Below, one piece after another: positions 1 to 6,337 of a stretch of DNA of 16,223 bases. This DNA comes from JACOVP01 sp964390715 (GTDB lineage Archaea; Nanobdellota; Nanobdellia; SCGC-AAA011-G17; UBA489). Both the position numbers and the translations under genes were made by a program. The DNA is taken from the NCBI GenBank assembly GCA_964390715.1, contig CAYMIM010000004.1:1-16223 (forward strand), in the 5' to 3' direction. Position 1 is the first letter of the stretch. Each line of letters begins with the position of its first letter. The notes below the pieces were generated by a model. That model ran no database searches and was not told the DNA's origin. It saw nothing but the letters and a program-made list of their open reading frames with translations.

Positions 1-47
1 ACTATCGAAAGATTCAAAAAGCCTTTCCCGATATCTCTGCATGTAAT

Positions 48-153
48 AGCCCCGTGGTCCAGTGGTCAAATTTTGCTTCGGGATAAACCGACAAGAGACT
101 TGAGACGATGCCCTTTGGAGGCATAAACGGCAGTTCGAATCTGCCCGGGGCTA
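48..153 (+). tRNA. tRNA-Gln (anticodon UUG) with D-loop intron
   Basis: Acceptor stem AGCCCCG (48-54) pairs with CGGGGCT (146-152), the discriminator base is A153, and CCA is not encoded. The D-stem is GTC (57-59) with GAC (104-106). The anticodon stem is ATGCC (108-112) with GGCAT (120-124) around the loop CTTTGGA, which gives anticodon TTG and therefore Gln. The T-arm is GGCAG/CTGCC around TTCGAAT (134-140). Unspliced, the D-loop is about 42 nt, far too long. Removing 70-102 leaves a 73-nt tRNA with D-loop AGTGGTCAA containing the GG pair. The C13-A22 mismatch is tolerable. The uS15 gene starts 43 nt downstream with its own TATA box. Confidence 0.9.
70..102 (+). other. 33-nt BHB intron in the D-loop of tRNA-Gln
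   Basis: The central 4-bp helix is GGTC (64-67) with GACT (97-100), one pair being G-U. It is flanked by 3-nt bulges AAA (68-70) and TGA (101-103). The inner intron helix is TTTTG (71-75) with CAAGA (92-96), one G-U, capped by the hairpin TCGG-GATAAA-CCGA (78-91). Standard BHB cuts after the second bulge base remove exactly 70-102. The outer helix is weak and is supplied mainly by the D-stem. The intron lies between D-loop base 21 and base 22, away from the common 37/38 site. The exact boundary could shift by one base with the same product. Confidence 0.8.
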
Positions 154-161
154 TCACAATC

Positions 162-169
162 TTTATAAA
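162..169 (+). promoter_or_regulatory. TATA box for uS15
   Basis: TTTATAAA lies 27-34 nt before the uS15 ATG, which suggests a leaderless or few-nucleotide leader. It begins 9 nt after the tRNA 3' end, so the two genes are probably transcribed separately. Confidence 0.6.
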
Positions 170-195
170 TCGTTTTTTGTGTTCCTAAAGCACTA

Positions 196-654
196 ATGGC
201 ACGATTATACTCTCGAAAGAAAGGCAAGAGCGGCAGCAAGCGACCTAGCCCACGTGTCAAGCCAGTATGGGTCACTTATGATGAGAAAACTGTCGAACAA
301 TTAGTCGTGAAATTAGCGAAAACTGGGAAAACCGCAAGCGTCATCGGCATAGAACTCCGAGACATGTATGGTATTCCTGATGTGAAAGCTATTACCAAGA
401 AATCCATCGTCGCTCTCCTTCGCGAACATAATTTGCAAGGAAAATTACCCGATGACTTGAAAGCTTTAATCAAGACTGATATAGCTTTGATGAAGCACTT
501 GGAAACAAACAAGAAAGACATGCCAGCACAACGCGGTTTACGCCTGTCTGAAAGCAAGATAGGAAGATTAGTCAAATACTACAAACGCACCGCAGTTTTA
601 GTAAGCGACTGGAAATATGATCGCAGCAAAGCAAAGATTTTAATAGAACAATAA
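196..654 (+). CDS. rps15: 30S ribosomal protein uS15 (archaeal S15P/S13e)
   Basis: A small-subunit ribosomal protein that binds the central domain of 16S rRNA. The 152-aa length is normal for the archaeal/eukaryotic form, which has an extra N-terminal domain compared with bacterial S15. The start MARLYSRKKGKSGS and the pattern P-x-W-V-x-Y fit the S13/S15 N-terminal domain (about residues 1-60). The stretch RGLRLSESKIGRLVKYYKR (about 113-132) matches the conserved C-terminal S15 helices. The ATG at 196 is well placed behind a TATA box. The DHH phosphoesterase gene follows after 29 nt and then eS1; this S15-RecJ-like-S3Ae cluster is known in other archaea. Confidence 0.96.
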   Translation: MARLYSRKKGKSGSKRPSPRVKPVWVTYDEKTVEQLVVKLAKTGKTASVIGIELRDMYGIPDVKAITKKSIVALLREHNLQGKLPDDLKALIKTDIALMKHLETNKKDMPAQRGLRLSESKIGRLVKYYKRTAVLVSDWKYDRSKAKILIEQ

Positions 655-668
655 ACTCTTTCTCTTAA

Positions 669-674
669 GGGGGT
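669..674 (+). promoter_or_regulatory. Shine-Dalgarno-like GGGGGT, supports TTG start
   Basis: GGGGGT ends 9 nt before the TTG at 684. The same hexamer with the same 9-nt spacing precedes the ATG of the 64-aa gene on the other strand (5183). This supports TTG as the start of the DHH gene, where no in-frame ATG precedes the first catalytic motif. Confidence 0.5.
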
Positions 675-683
675 TGTCTTACC

Positions 684-2090
684 TTGGATCTATACGCCTA
701 CGTACAGCAAGCAGCGGCACGCTTTAAACAATTGCCAGCATCTCAACCAGTCCGCGTTATAGCAAATTATGACGCTGATGGTGTAGCAGCCGCGGCTCTT
801 CTTTTAAGAGCATTACGCCGTGAAGGGAGAACTTGCAATGTTAGCGTTATAGGTCAATTGACTCCTGACATTATCCAATCTTTTACACACGAACCTTACG
901 CGACTTATTTTTTTCTAGATTTGGGAGCGAATATGCTTTCCGTGTTGGCTACTCAACTAGTCGGGAAACATCTTTTTATTTTTGATCACCATTATTTTGA
1001 CAAAGGCATTGTTCAAGATGACGCTGTTGTGCATGTGAATCCTTATCTCTGCAGCATGGATGGCACGAAAGATATTTCCGCGTCTGGTGTTACTTACTTG
1101 TTCGCCTGCTGCTTGAACTCCAATAATCGTGACTTGAGTGTTCTTGGATTAGTCGGCGCACTTGGAGACGCGCAAGAAGATCATGGCTTTCAAGGGATGA
1201 ATCAAGATATTTTACAAGACGCGGTAGACTTGGGATTGATTGACGTGAAGGAAGGCATACGACTTTTTGGCGCGCGAACAAAACCCCTGTACAAAGTCCT
1301 GAGCCAAAGCACGAATCCTTACTTACCTTCAATAACTGGCAATGAACGCGCGGCGCTCGCTTTCTTGGAAGAACTTCGCATTCCCTCTCGTGACAGCGCC
1401 GGCTATCGCTGGCTGCATCAACTCAACAGAGAAGAATTGCAACGGTTGTTTGATGGACTATTGGTTCGGAAAGCTGGTGGCTTAGCAACTGTTGAAAAAT
1501 TATTTGGACCCATCTACTTATTACCCAGAGAAAAAATGGAGACTCCCCTACATGACGCGCGTGAGTTCGCTACACTTCTGAACGCCTGCGGCAAGACGAA
1601 TAAATCTTCTTACGCTTTGGGCGCTTGTCTTGGCGACAGCAAATCTTTAGAAAAAGCCATGATCATCCTTTCCAGTTATCATCGAGAAATCACTTCAGCA
1701 TTACGCTGGTTTTATGAGCAACGAGGCAAAGCTGTAGTTGAACAGGAAACCGCGGTTGTGATTCGAGCGGAAACCGCTATTCGTGACGCTTTAATTGGTG
1801 TTGTGACTTCCTTATTGTCGAAGAGCAACCTCTATCCCGAAGGGACTGTTCTTCTTGGCTTAAGCCATACACTTGGCGGCGAAGTTAAAGTTAGCTGCCG
1901 CATTAGTGGCGAGAGTGAGCGAGGGCCTGATTTACGCAGACTTATGCATGACACTTTGCCTATTAGCGGCGGACAAGGTGGAGGACATCTTATGGCAGTA
2001 GGAGCAGTTATTCCCCAGGAGAAAGAAGAACTCTTTATTACCACGTTTTTAGAGCACTTGCAGAAACAGCTTTTGGAAGAGCATGTTTAG
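684..2090 (+). CDS. DHH-family phosphoesterase, archaeal RecJ-like (DHH-DHHA1)
   Basis: A predicted Mn/Mg-dependent phosphoesterase or single-strand exonuclease of the archaeal RecJ/GAN/Cdc45 group. The 468-aa protein shows motif I YDADG (D30, D32), motif II FLDLGAN (D79), motif III FDHHYFD (D101, H102, H103) and motif IV GALGD (D162). A C-terminal DHHA1 domain ends in the glycine-rich GGGH motif (432-435), which binds the substrate strand. All DHH metal ligands are present, so it should be active, unlike Cdc45-type relatives. The start is TTG, behind an SD-like GGGGGT. The position between uS15 and eS1 is a conserved archaeal arrangement. Whether it works in replication, repair or oligonucleotide turnover cannot be told from sequence. 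Confidence 0.9.
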   Translation: MDLYAYVQQAAARFKQLPASQPVRVIANYDADGVAAAALLLRALRREGRTCNVSVIGQLTPDIIQSFTHEPYATYFFLDLGANMLSVLATQLVGKHLFIFDHHYFDKGIVQDDAVVHVNPYLCSMDGTKDISASGVTYLFACCLNSNNRDLSVLGLVGALGDAQEDHGFQGMNQDILQDAVDLGLIDVKEGIRLFGARTKPLYKVLSQSTNPYLPSITGNERAALAFLEELRIPSRDSAGYRWLHQLNREELQRLFDGLLVRKAGGLATVEKLFGPIYLLPREKMETPLHDAREFATLLNACGKTNKSSYALGACLGDSKSLEKAMIILSSYHREITSALRWFYEQRGKAVVEQETAVVIRAETAIRDALIGVVTSLLSKSNLYPEGTVLLGLSHTLGGEVKVSCRISGESERGPDLRRLMHDTLPISGGQGGGHLMAVGAVIPQEKEELFITTFLEHLQKQLLEEHV

Positions 2091-2113
2091 TCTTTCTTTC
2101 TCTACATAGAAAG

Positions 2114-2121
2114 TTTTATAA
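2114..2121 (+). promoter_or_regulatory. TATA box for eS1
   Basis: TTTTATAA lies 24-31 nt before the eS1 ATG at 2145. It suggests that eS1 has its own promoter even though it follows the DHH gene by only 54 nt. Confidence 0.55.
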
Positions 2122-2144
2122 GGCAATTTTCGACCATTTTCCCT

Positions 2145-2780
2145 ATGGCAGTTCAAACAGCAGCAGACCGCAAGAAACGCAAGAAATGGTACACGGTGAT
2201 AGCGACCAAAGATTTCCAAGAGATGCATCTCGGTGAAAGCCTAGCGGATGAACCTAAACATCTTATTGGGAGACATCTGCATTTGAACCTGATGACGTTA
2301 CTGAATGATCCTAAAAAACAATCCATCACTGTTCATTTCGCTGTTCAAGAAGTGCGAGGCGATCTTGGCATCGCTTCCCTAGTTCATTACCAATTGAACT
2401 CCTCTTATTTGAAGCGCCTAGTCCGCAAGACCTCCAACAAAATTGAAGAGTCTTACGCTATCACGACCAAAGACGGCCAGAAGTGCCGCATCAAGCCTGT
2501 TCTTTTTACTCGCAATAAGGTAAATAATTCCACACTAACTACTGTCCGCAAAAAAGCAGAAGAGCATTTACGACAACTATTCCAGCAATACACCCTTCCA
2601 GAACTTTTTTCACTAATTATTTCCAATAAACTGCAGATGGAGCTGAAAAGCGCGTTGAAGAAGATCTATCCTATCTCTTCCTGTGAGATTAAATCCTTCT
2701 ACTCTGAACCTGGATCTGTGGCTATAATTCAACCACAAGAACAAGCACCTCCTCCAGCAGCACTAGTCGCTACAGCATAA
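2145..2780 (+). CDS. rps3ae: 30S ribosomal protein eS1 (S3Ae)
   Basis: An archaeal/eukaryotic small-subunit protein located near the mRNA exit. The 211-aa length is normal for archaeal S3Ae. Family signatures are the basic N-terminus (RKKRKKWYTVIA), then GESLADEPKHLIGRHL (about 30-46), the central FAVQEVRGDLGIASLVHYQL (about 65-85) and the LVRK-T-I-x-x-SY region (about 91-105). The C-terminus runs into a Q/P/A-rich tail (about 195-211), a common low-complexity end in this family. The ATG at 2145 fits the TATA box spacing. Confidence 0.95.
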   Translation: MAVQTAADRKKRKKWYTVIATKDFQEMHLGESLADEPKHLIGRHLHLNLMTLLNDPKKQSITVHFAVQEVRGDLGIASLVHYQLNSSYLKRLVRKTSNKIEESYAITTKDGQKCRIKPVLFTRNKVNNSTLTTVRKKAEEHLRQLFQQYTLPELFSLIISNKLQMELKSALKKIYPISSCEIKSFYSEPGSVAIIQPQEQAPPPAALVATA

Positions 2781-2793
2781 ATCATTCGTAAAC

Positions 2794-2801
2794 TATTTAA
2801 A
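2794..2801 (+). promoter_or_regulatory. TATA box for the dockerin gene
   Basis: TATTTAAA lies 24-31 nt before the ATG at 2825, the same geometry as for other genes in this window. Confidence 0.55.
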
Positions 2802-2824
2802 GTATCTTTCTTTTTGTATCTCCT

Positions 2825-3100
2825 ATGGGACAAAGACCTCTTATTCTTTCCAGCATTTTGATTCTTCTTTTAGGATTCTTTTCTTCTCAAGGCACTTTGA
2901 CTGGATATGTAGTTCAAGAAGTTCAACAACAAGATTTGAGTTATGATCTTACTTCTGATGGTGTGGTTGATACCGCGGATCTTCAAGAAGTCATGGACAT
3001 AGCGTCTTATGGGATCTATAAGGAGCAAGCAGATTTTAATCACGACACTGTTGTTGATCAACTCGATGTTGACTTACTCGCTTCAGCGCTTTCTCTTTAG
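2825..3100 (+). CDS. small secreted protein with a type I dockerin-like domain
   Basis: A 91-aa protein. Residues 6-20 form a hydrophobic signal or anchor segment, followed by S-Q-G-T-LTGYVV (21-30). Residues 41-52 and 70-81 form two EF-hand-like calcium loops, D-L-T-S-D-G-V-V-x-x-x-D and D-F-N-H-D-x-V-V-x-x-x-D, each followed by a short helix, as in duplicated dockerin repeats. The second loop has T where the first has G. Dockerins normally bind cohesin domains, but no cohesin or catalytic domain is visible here, so partner and role are unknown. The gene has its own TATA box and its end overlaps the convergent methyltransferase gene by 18 nt. The LTG motif recurs in the cysteine-repeat protein at 8694. 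Confidence 0.75.
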   Translation: MGQRPLILSSILILLLGFFSSQGTLTGYVVQEVQQQDLSYDLTSDGVVDTADLQEVMDIASYGIYKEQADFNHDTVVDQLDVDLLASALSL

Positions 3101-3976
3101 AACGAAAATATAATTTTTTATCTCCGCATTTTGTATCATTCTTTTTTCTTCTACTGACCAACCTTCAGGTATTCTCTTTTCTAATCCTATCCAATTAGTT
3201 ACTACTATGAGTTTCTTTTTTACTTTGTCTTCGCTTTTTTCTAGAAAATGAATAGCGTATTCTTTTGATCTTTCTTGCCTCGCAGGCACCCATAAATTTG
3301 TGATGATATAATCTACTTCAGAGATTTCTTCCCAATGGATATTAACTTTTGCCATCTTGGCGTTTATTTTCGCGTTTCTTAGATTGTTCTCATCCTGATC
3401 TGTCGCATAGATTTTTTTTATTCCTTGCCTCGCCGCTTCGATAGCTATGACGCCGTCTTTCGCGTAAGGATCATACATACTCTCTTCTGGACTTATCTTG
3501 CTTATTTTTATGGCAGCCGCCGCGAATGATGCGCTTATGCCCGCATTATTTCTTCTGATCCTATAAGCTCTTTTTTCCAACTCGTTACCTAATAATTTTC
3601 CTAGTATGCATTTGTTGTCTTGAATATCCACATAGACTATTGTTTTTGGCTCTTTCAAACTTACAGCATATCCTAGCTCATGAATAACTTCTCCGACATC
3701 TTTCTCTATATCATTACCAGAGAATAAGTGCTGTCCTTTTCTTCTACAGGTGACGCGAAATGGCTCTTCTATCTTCCACTTTCTCTTTTTTATCCGCTCA
3801 AGAATATCTTCCTGCGTCTCAAAAGTGAATTCATCGTCGTACTCGTAGACTGTGTCTATGACTTCATATTCTTTCTTTAGCTTTTCAAACGTTATTCTTC
3901 CTTTTTCCTTTATTTTTCCTTTTACTTCCGCCGCGGCAATATCTTCTATGCCTTCGAGAACAATACCAATGTACAC
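3083..3976 (-). CDS. THUMP-domain Rossmann methyltransferase-like protein (Trm14/TrmG10-like), altered catalytic motifs
   Basis: 297 aa. The N-terminus MYIGIVLEGIEDIAAAEV and residues up to about 130 fit a THUMP RNA-binding domain. Residues 135-160 (RAYRIRRNNAG...AAAAIKIS) match the linker seen in archaeal tRNA guanine-N2 methyltransferases. A Rossmann domain follows, with motif I DPYAKDGVIAIEAA (169-182) and an acidic residue D193 for SAM. Two motifs are off: motif I reads A-K-D-G where families usually have a G-x-G core, and motif IV, normally (N/D)-(P/L)-P-(Y/F), reads TNLWVPAR (226-233). It may be inactive or altered in substrate. Translation starts at GTG directly after the TAA of the radical SAM gene, so the two are coupled. 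Assignment to a THUMP methylase is firm; the exact tRNA target is not. Confidence 0.75.
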   Translation of the reverse strand: MYIGIVLEGIEDIAAAEVKGKIKEKGRITFEKLKKEYEVIDTVYEYDDEFTFETQEDILERIKKRKWKIEEPFRVTCRRKGQHLFSGNDIEKDVGEVIHELGYAVSLKEPKTIVYVDIQDNKCILGKLLGNELEKRAYRIRRNNAGISASFAAAAIKISKISPEESMYDPYAKDGVIAIEAARQGIKKIYATDQDENNLRNAKINAKMAKVNIHWEEISEVDYIITNLWVPARQERSKEYAIHFLEKSEDKVKKKLIVVTNWIGLEKRIPEGWSVEEKRMIQNAEIKNYIFVLKRKR

Positions 3977-4957
3977 TTAGACCATCTCTGCCAGATAAAT
4001 ATTATTTTTATTTTCCGTAATTTTGATGTTTACTTTGTCTCCTATTTTCCTGTCGCACTTCGCTATAGTGATGCATCTGTTTTTAGCTACCGCGATCATT
4101 TGTTTTTCCATCCATCCTGGAGCTTTAATGGCTACGTTAATTTTTTCTCCTATCTTGAACACCAAAGGGATATTTTTCGCTGGCTTTGTGTTGAGATCTT
4201 CCGCTTTGTAGATTAATTTCATGCCAAATTCTTTTTCCCACTCTCTCAATCGCTTGTAGAACTTGTAGTAATTCACTTTTTTTATTTTCTTTACCTTTCT
4301 GCTATATTTGTACTCCTCATATTTCTGCAATGCGACACGAAGATTGAGCTCTTTTCCTTTTTTGAGGATGACTCTGATGTCTTCATCGTTGATGCCTGGC
4401 AACCATACTGGCGTAAATATCAACTCGATGTTTGTTTTCTTGATTACCTTTATTATTTCCTCTATTGTGAGAATATTATACATGGGGCTGCCGAATAATT
4501 CCTTACTCAAGAGCGGACTGAATGAATGGATGCTGAGATGTATGCGGTTTAATCCTGCTTTTTCTAACGCTAGAATCTTTTCTTTGGTCAATAATGTACC
4601 GTTAGTCTGCATCGAAATGAATATCACTTCCGGAATTTTTTTTACTTCTGTGATTAATGTCTCTAATTCCTGATACGCAGTTGGCTCACCGACAGAATCG
4701 ATATTTATATGGGTTTCGCCTTTGATCGCAACAATTTCTTTTATCCAATCTACGAGATAGTGAGGATCTACATTGTAATGTGTCTTGTGCGTTGTCGAAT
4801 ATGGACCACCGTCTGTTGAACAAAAAATACAATTCATATTGCAAACGGTTGTCGCTCTTACTTGGATGAGATTACTGTTAGGACGAACGACTATGCCGAA
4901 GGCTATGTGACCAATTAACGGAATGCCTGTTTCTTGCGTTACGGTGAAGAGCTGCAT
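3977..4957 (-). CDS. radical SAM protein with C-terminal TRAM-like domain
   Basis: 326 aa. The 4Fe-4S cluster motif CNMNCIFC (C39, C43, C46; CxxxCxxC) identifies a radical SAM enzyme, and GEPT (90-93) is the SAM-binding GGE-like motif. Further barrel strands follow (SMQTNGTLLT, RIHLSIHSF). The C-terminal 60 residues (about 265-326: GEKINVAIK...GDKVNIKIT) resemble a TRAM RNA-binding barrel, as in tRNA/rRNA methylthiolases and related enzymes. A role in RNA modification is therefore likely. The gene is immediately followed, with no gap, by a THUMP methyltransferase-like gene, which also points to tRNA. It may belong to the archaeal uncharacterised radical SAM group COG2100, but I could not check this. 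The reaction is unknown. Confidence 0.8.
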   Translation of the reverse strand: MQLFTVTQETGIPLIGHIAFGIVVRPNSNLIQVRATTVCNMNCIFCSTDGGPYSTTHKTHYNVDPHYLVDWIKEIVAIKGETHINIDSVGEPTAYQELETLITEVKKIPEVIFISMQTNGTLLTKEKILALEKAGLNRIHLSIHSFSPLLSKELFGSPMYNILTIEEIIKVIKKTNIELIFTPVWLPGINDEDIRVILKKGKELNLRVALQKYEEYKYSRKVKKIKKVNYYKFYKRLREWEKEFGMKLIYKAEDLNTKPAKNIPLVFKIGEKINVAIKAPGWMEKQMIAVAKNRCITIAKCDRKIGDKVNIKITENKNNIYLAEMV

Positions 4958-4988
4958 AAAAATAATAAAAAAGAAGTCCTTATATTAC

Positions 4989-5183
4989 TTAGCTATATGG
5001 TTGTTTTGGTTGCTGATAAGGTTTTGTTAGGCATTCACGAGCTTCTGTTCTAGCTCTGTCTAAGTCTAATGGTTTACCCTCAATTTCATCATAGAGCAGA
5101 ATACCCTCTACTAGCAAATCTTGGAGACTTACAGTACTTGCTAAATTTCTTCTACTTTTTGGTATATGTTTGTTATCGGTCAT
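4989..5183 (-). CDS. 64-aa protein of unknown function
   Basis: I do not recognise this protein. It has a basic N-terminus (MTDNKHIPKSRRN), a central predicted helix SLQDLLVEGILLYDEIEG (about 19-36), an acidic/basic helix LDLDRARTEARECL and a Q/P-rich tail. No membrane segment is visible. An SD-like GGGGGT (5193-5198) precedes the ATG by 9 nt and TTTATATA (5220-5227) lies further upstream, which supports a real gene. It sits 31 nt before the radical SAM gene on the same strand and may share its transcript. The size and charge would suit an antitoxin-like or adaptor protein, but nothing specific supports that. Confidence 0.6.
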   Translation of the reverse strand: MTDNKHIPKSRRNLASTVSLQDLLVEGILLYDEIEGKPLDLDRARTEARECLTKPYQQPKQPYS

Positions 5184-5192
5184 TGTGTAATT

Positions 5193-5198
5193 ACCCCC
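5193..5198 (-). promoter_or_regulatory. Shine-Dalgarno-like GGGGGT for the 64-aa gene
   Basis: GGGGGT on the minus strand with 9 nt to the ATG, identical in sequence and spacing to the one before the DHH gene at 684. Confidence 0.45.
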
Positions 5199-5219
5199 AA
5201 TTCTCTCTCGTTTTTCCGC

Positions 5220-5227
5220 TATATAAA
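5220..5227 (-). promoter_or_regulatory. TATA box upstream of the 64-aa gene
   Basis: TTTATATA on the minus strand, 37-44 nt before the ATG at 5183. This leaves room for a short leader that contains the GGGGGT site. Confidence 0.5.
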
Positions 5228-5243
5228 TCTTTCTCTCTTGTTA

Positions 5244-6266
5244 TTACTTACTAGTAGTATAAGTATTCCTTGGTAAAAAGACCTTCTCTGTTACTGCAGC
5301 AAGCCCTTTTTCTTTGGTAAGCATATCTTGTGAGGGGAGGGCTGCCTTTGCCAAAGCAACTAATTCTCCTTTGAGAGTCATAACTGCTATCTGCTCCCCC
5401 GCTTCAATTCCTGCATCCAGCTTGCTAATTCCCTGGACACCTAATGAAGAACCATGACAAACATTATTTACTGCGTTGTCGAATATCCAGATTTTTTTTA
5501 CATGATCGATTGCTTTTTCAAAAGGAAGAATAACTCGACGAATTTCTTTTTCACTGCCCTGCTTCCAGAATTCGTAAGCATCTTTGAGATCTTGGAGCGT
5601 TACCCAGTCTTTGTCGGTAAAAGGACCAGCTTTTGTACGAACGAGTTGCGCCATATGCGCCCCTGTTTTTAGTGTTCTTCCCATGTCATGGATTAATTTT
5701 CTGATATACGTACCAGCCTCACAACCGACTTTGAATAGGACAAATCTTTCCTGGATGTCAATTATGTTCATGTAGTAGACTTCTCGTTGTCTGAGTTGTC
5801 TTTTGACCGCGCTTCTGACTGGCGGGAGCTGCATTATTTTTCCTTGGAATTGCGCAAAGACTTTACGAACATCAGCTTCACTAACGTCCACATGGATTCT
5901 CATCAAAGCGATGTATTCTTTTCCTGCGGGCAACAAAGCTTGCACTACACGTGTCGCATCATCGAGAGCTATTGGAAGAACGCCGGTTACTTTGGGATTT
6001 CCTTGCTTTAGTGCACTAAGGTCCCGCTGTGACCAGATTTCTTTATGCTCAAAATTTTCTGGACGTAGTCTGCTACCTGATGCGAGTTGCCTTAGGTATG
6101 AAACCTATCTAGGCCCGGCAGGTTTGTTGAGGTTCACTATTCCATATTGGATTAGCTTTTCAACAGACCTTTCTTCAGGTTTGCAGCCCCAGTCTGGATT
6201 TGTTGATGCTTCTTTCTTTACTACTACTTTTCTTTCTTCCTTTTCGAAAGGTAGCTTCTCTTCCAT
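5244..6266 (-). CDS. cbf5: Cbf5/TruB rRNA pseudouridine synthase (H/ACA RNP catalytic subunit), gene with two micro-introns
   Basis: The catalytic subunit of H/ACA guide RNPs, converting uridine to pseudouridine in rRNA. The raw frame has stops and frame changes, so the longest uninterrupted ORF (233 aa, starting at 5945) lacks the catalytic motif. Splicing out 6087-6108 (22 nt) and 5999-6015 (17 nt) joins exons 6266-6109, 6086-6016 and 5998-5244 into 984 nt, coding 327 aa, the usual archaeal length. The product reads NLNKPAGPSSHQVADYV (45-61), GHSGTLDPKVTGVLPIAL (71-88) with catalytic D77, KEYIALMRIH, CEAGTYIRKLIHDMG, and a C-terminal PUA domain (about 245-320). The exon junctions restore codons S53 (AG/C) and D77 (G/AT). 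Both introns fit BHB folds. Introns in cbf5 are known from Crenarchaeota, so a pseudogene is the weaker reading. A TTAAAAG element about 25-32 nt upstream may be the promoter. Confidence 0.92.
5999..6015 (-). other. 17-nt BHB micro-intron in cbf5
   Basis: RNA-sense sequence TGCACTAAAGCAAGGAA. The fold is a complete hBHBh'. The outer exon helix is GGGA (6025-6022) with TCCC (5997-5994), the 3' bulge is AAA (6000-5998), and the central helix is CCTT (6021-6018) with AAGG (6004-6001). The 5' bulge is AGT (6017-6015), and the inner helix is GC/GC around the loop ACTAAA. Cutting after the second base of each bulge removes exactly 17 nt and rebuilds ACC-TTA-GAT-CCC, coding T-L-D-P. Without removal the frame shifts inside the catalytic motif. 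Confidence 0.88.
6087..6108 (-). other. 22-nt BHB micro-intron in cbf5
   Basis: The fold is a complete hBHBh'. The outer exon helix is CGG (6117-6115) with TCG (6085-6083), one pair being G-U. The central helix is GCCT (6114-6111) with AGGC (6092-6089). The 5' bulge is AGA (6110-6108) and the 3' bulge is AAC (6088-6086). The inner helix is TAGGT (6107-6103) with ACCTA (6097-6093) around the loop TTCAT. Standard cuts remove exactly 22 nt, including an in-frame TAG, and give GGG-CCT-AGC-TCG-CAT, coding G-P-S-S-H, the conserved Cbf5 sequence. Confidence 0.9.
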
Positions 6267-6337
6267 ATTCTAAATTGGTTTATCTTCCTCTTTTAAGGTT
6301 GCCGATTCTCTATTTAAATTAAAAAAACAAAGAGAGA

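Noticed and set aside
1..47. End of an upstream coding region
   Set aside because: Short open stretches exist in several frames, but none is recognisable or long enough to call.
5244..6273. cbf5 as a frameshifted pseudogene
   Set aside because: Both interruptions fit full BHB folds whose standard cut sites remove exactly the lengths needed, both repair conserved motifs, and the rest of the gene shows no decay.
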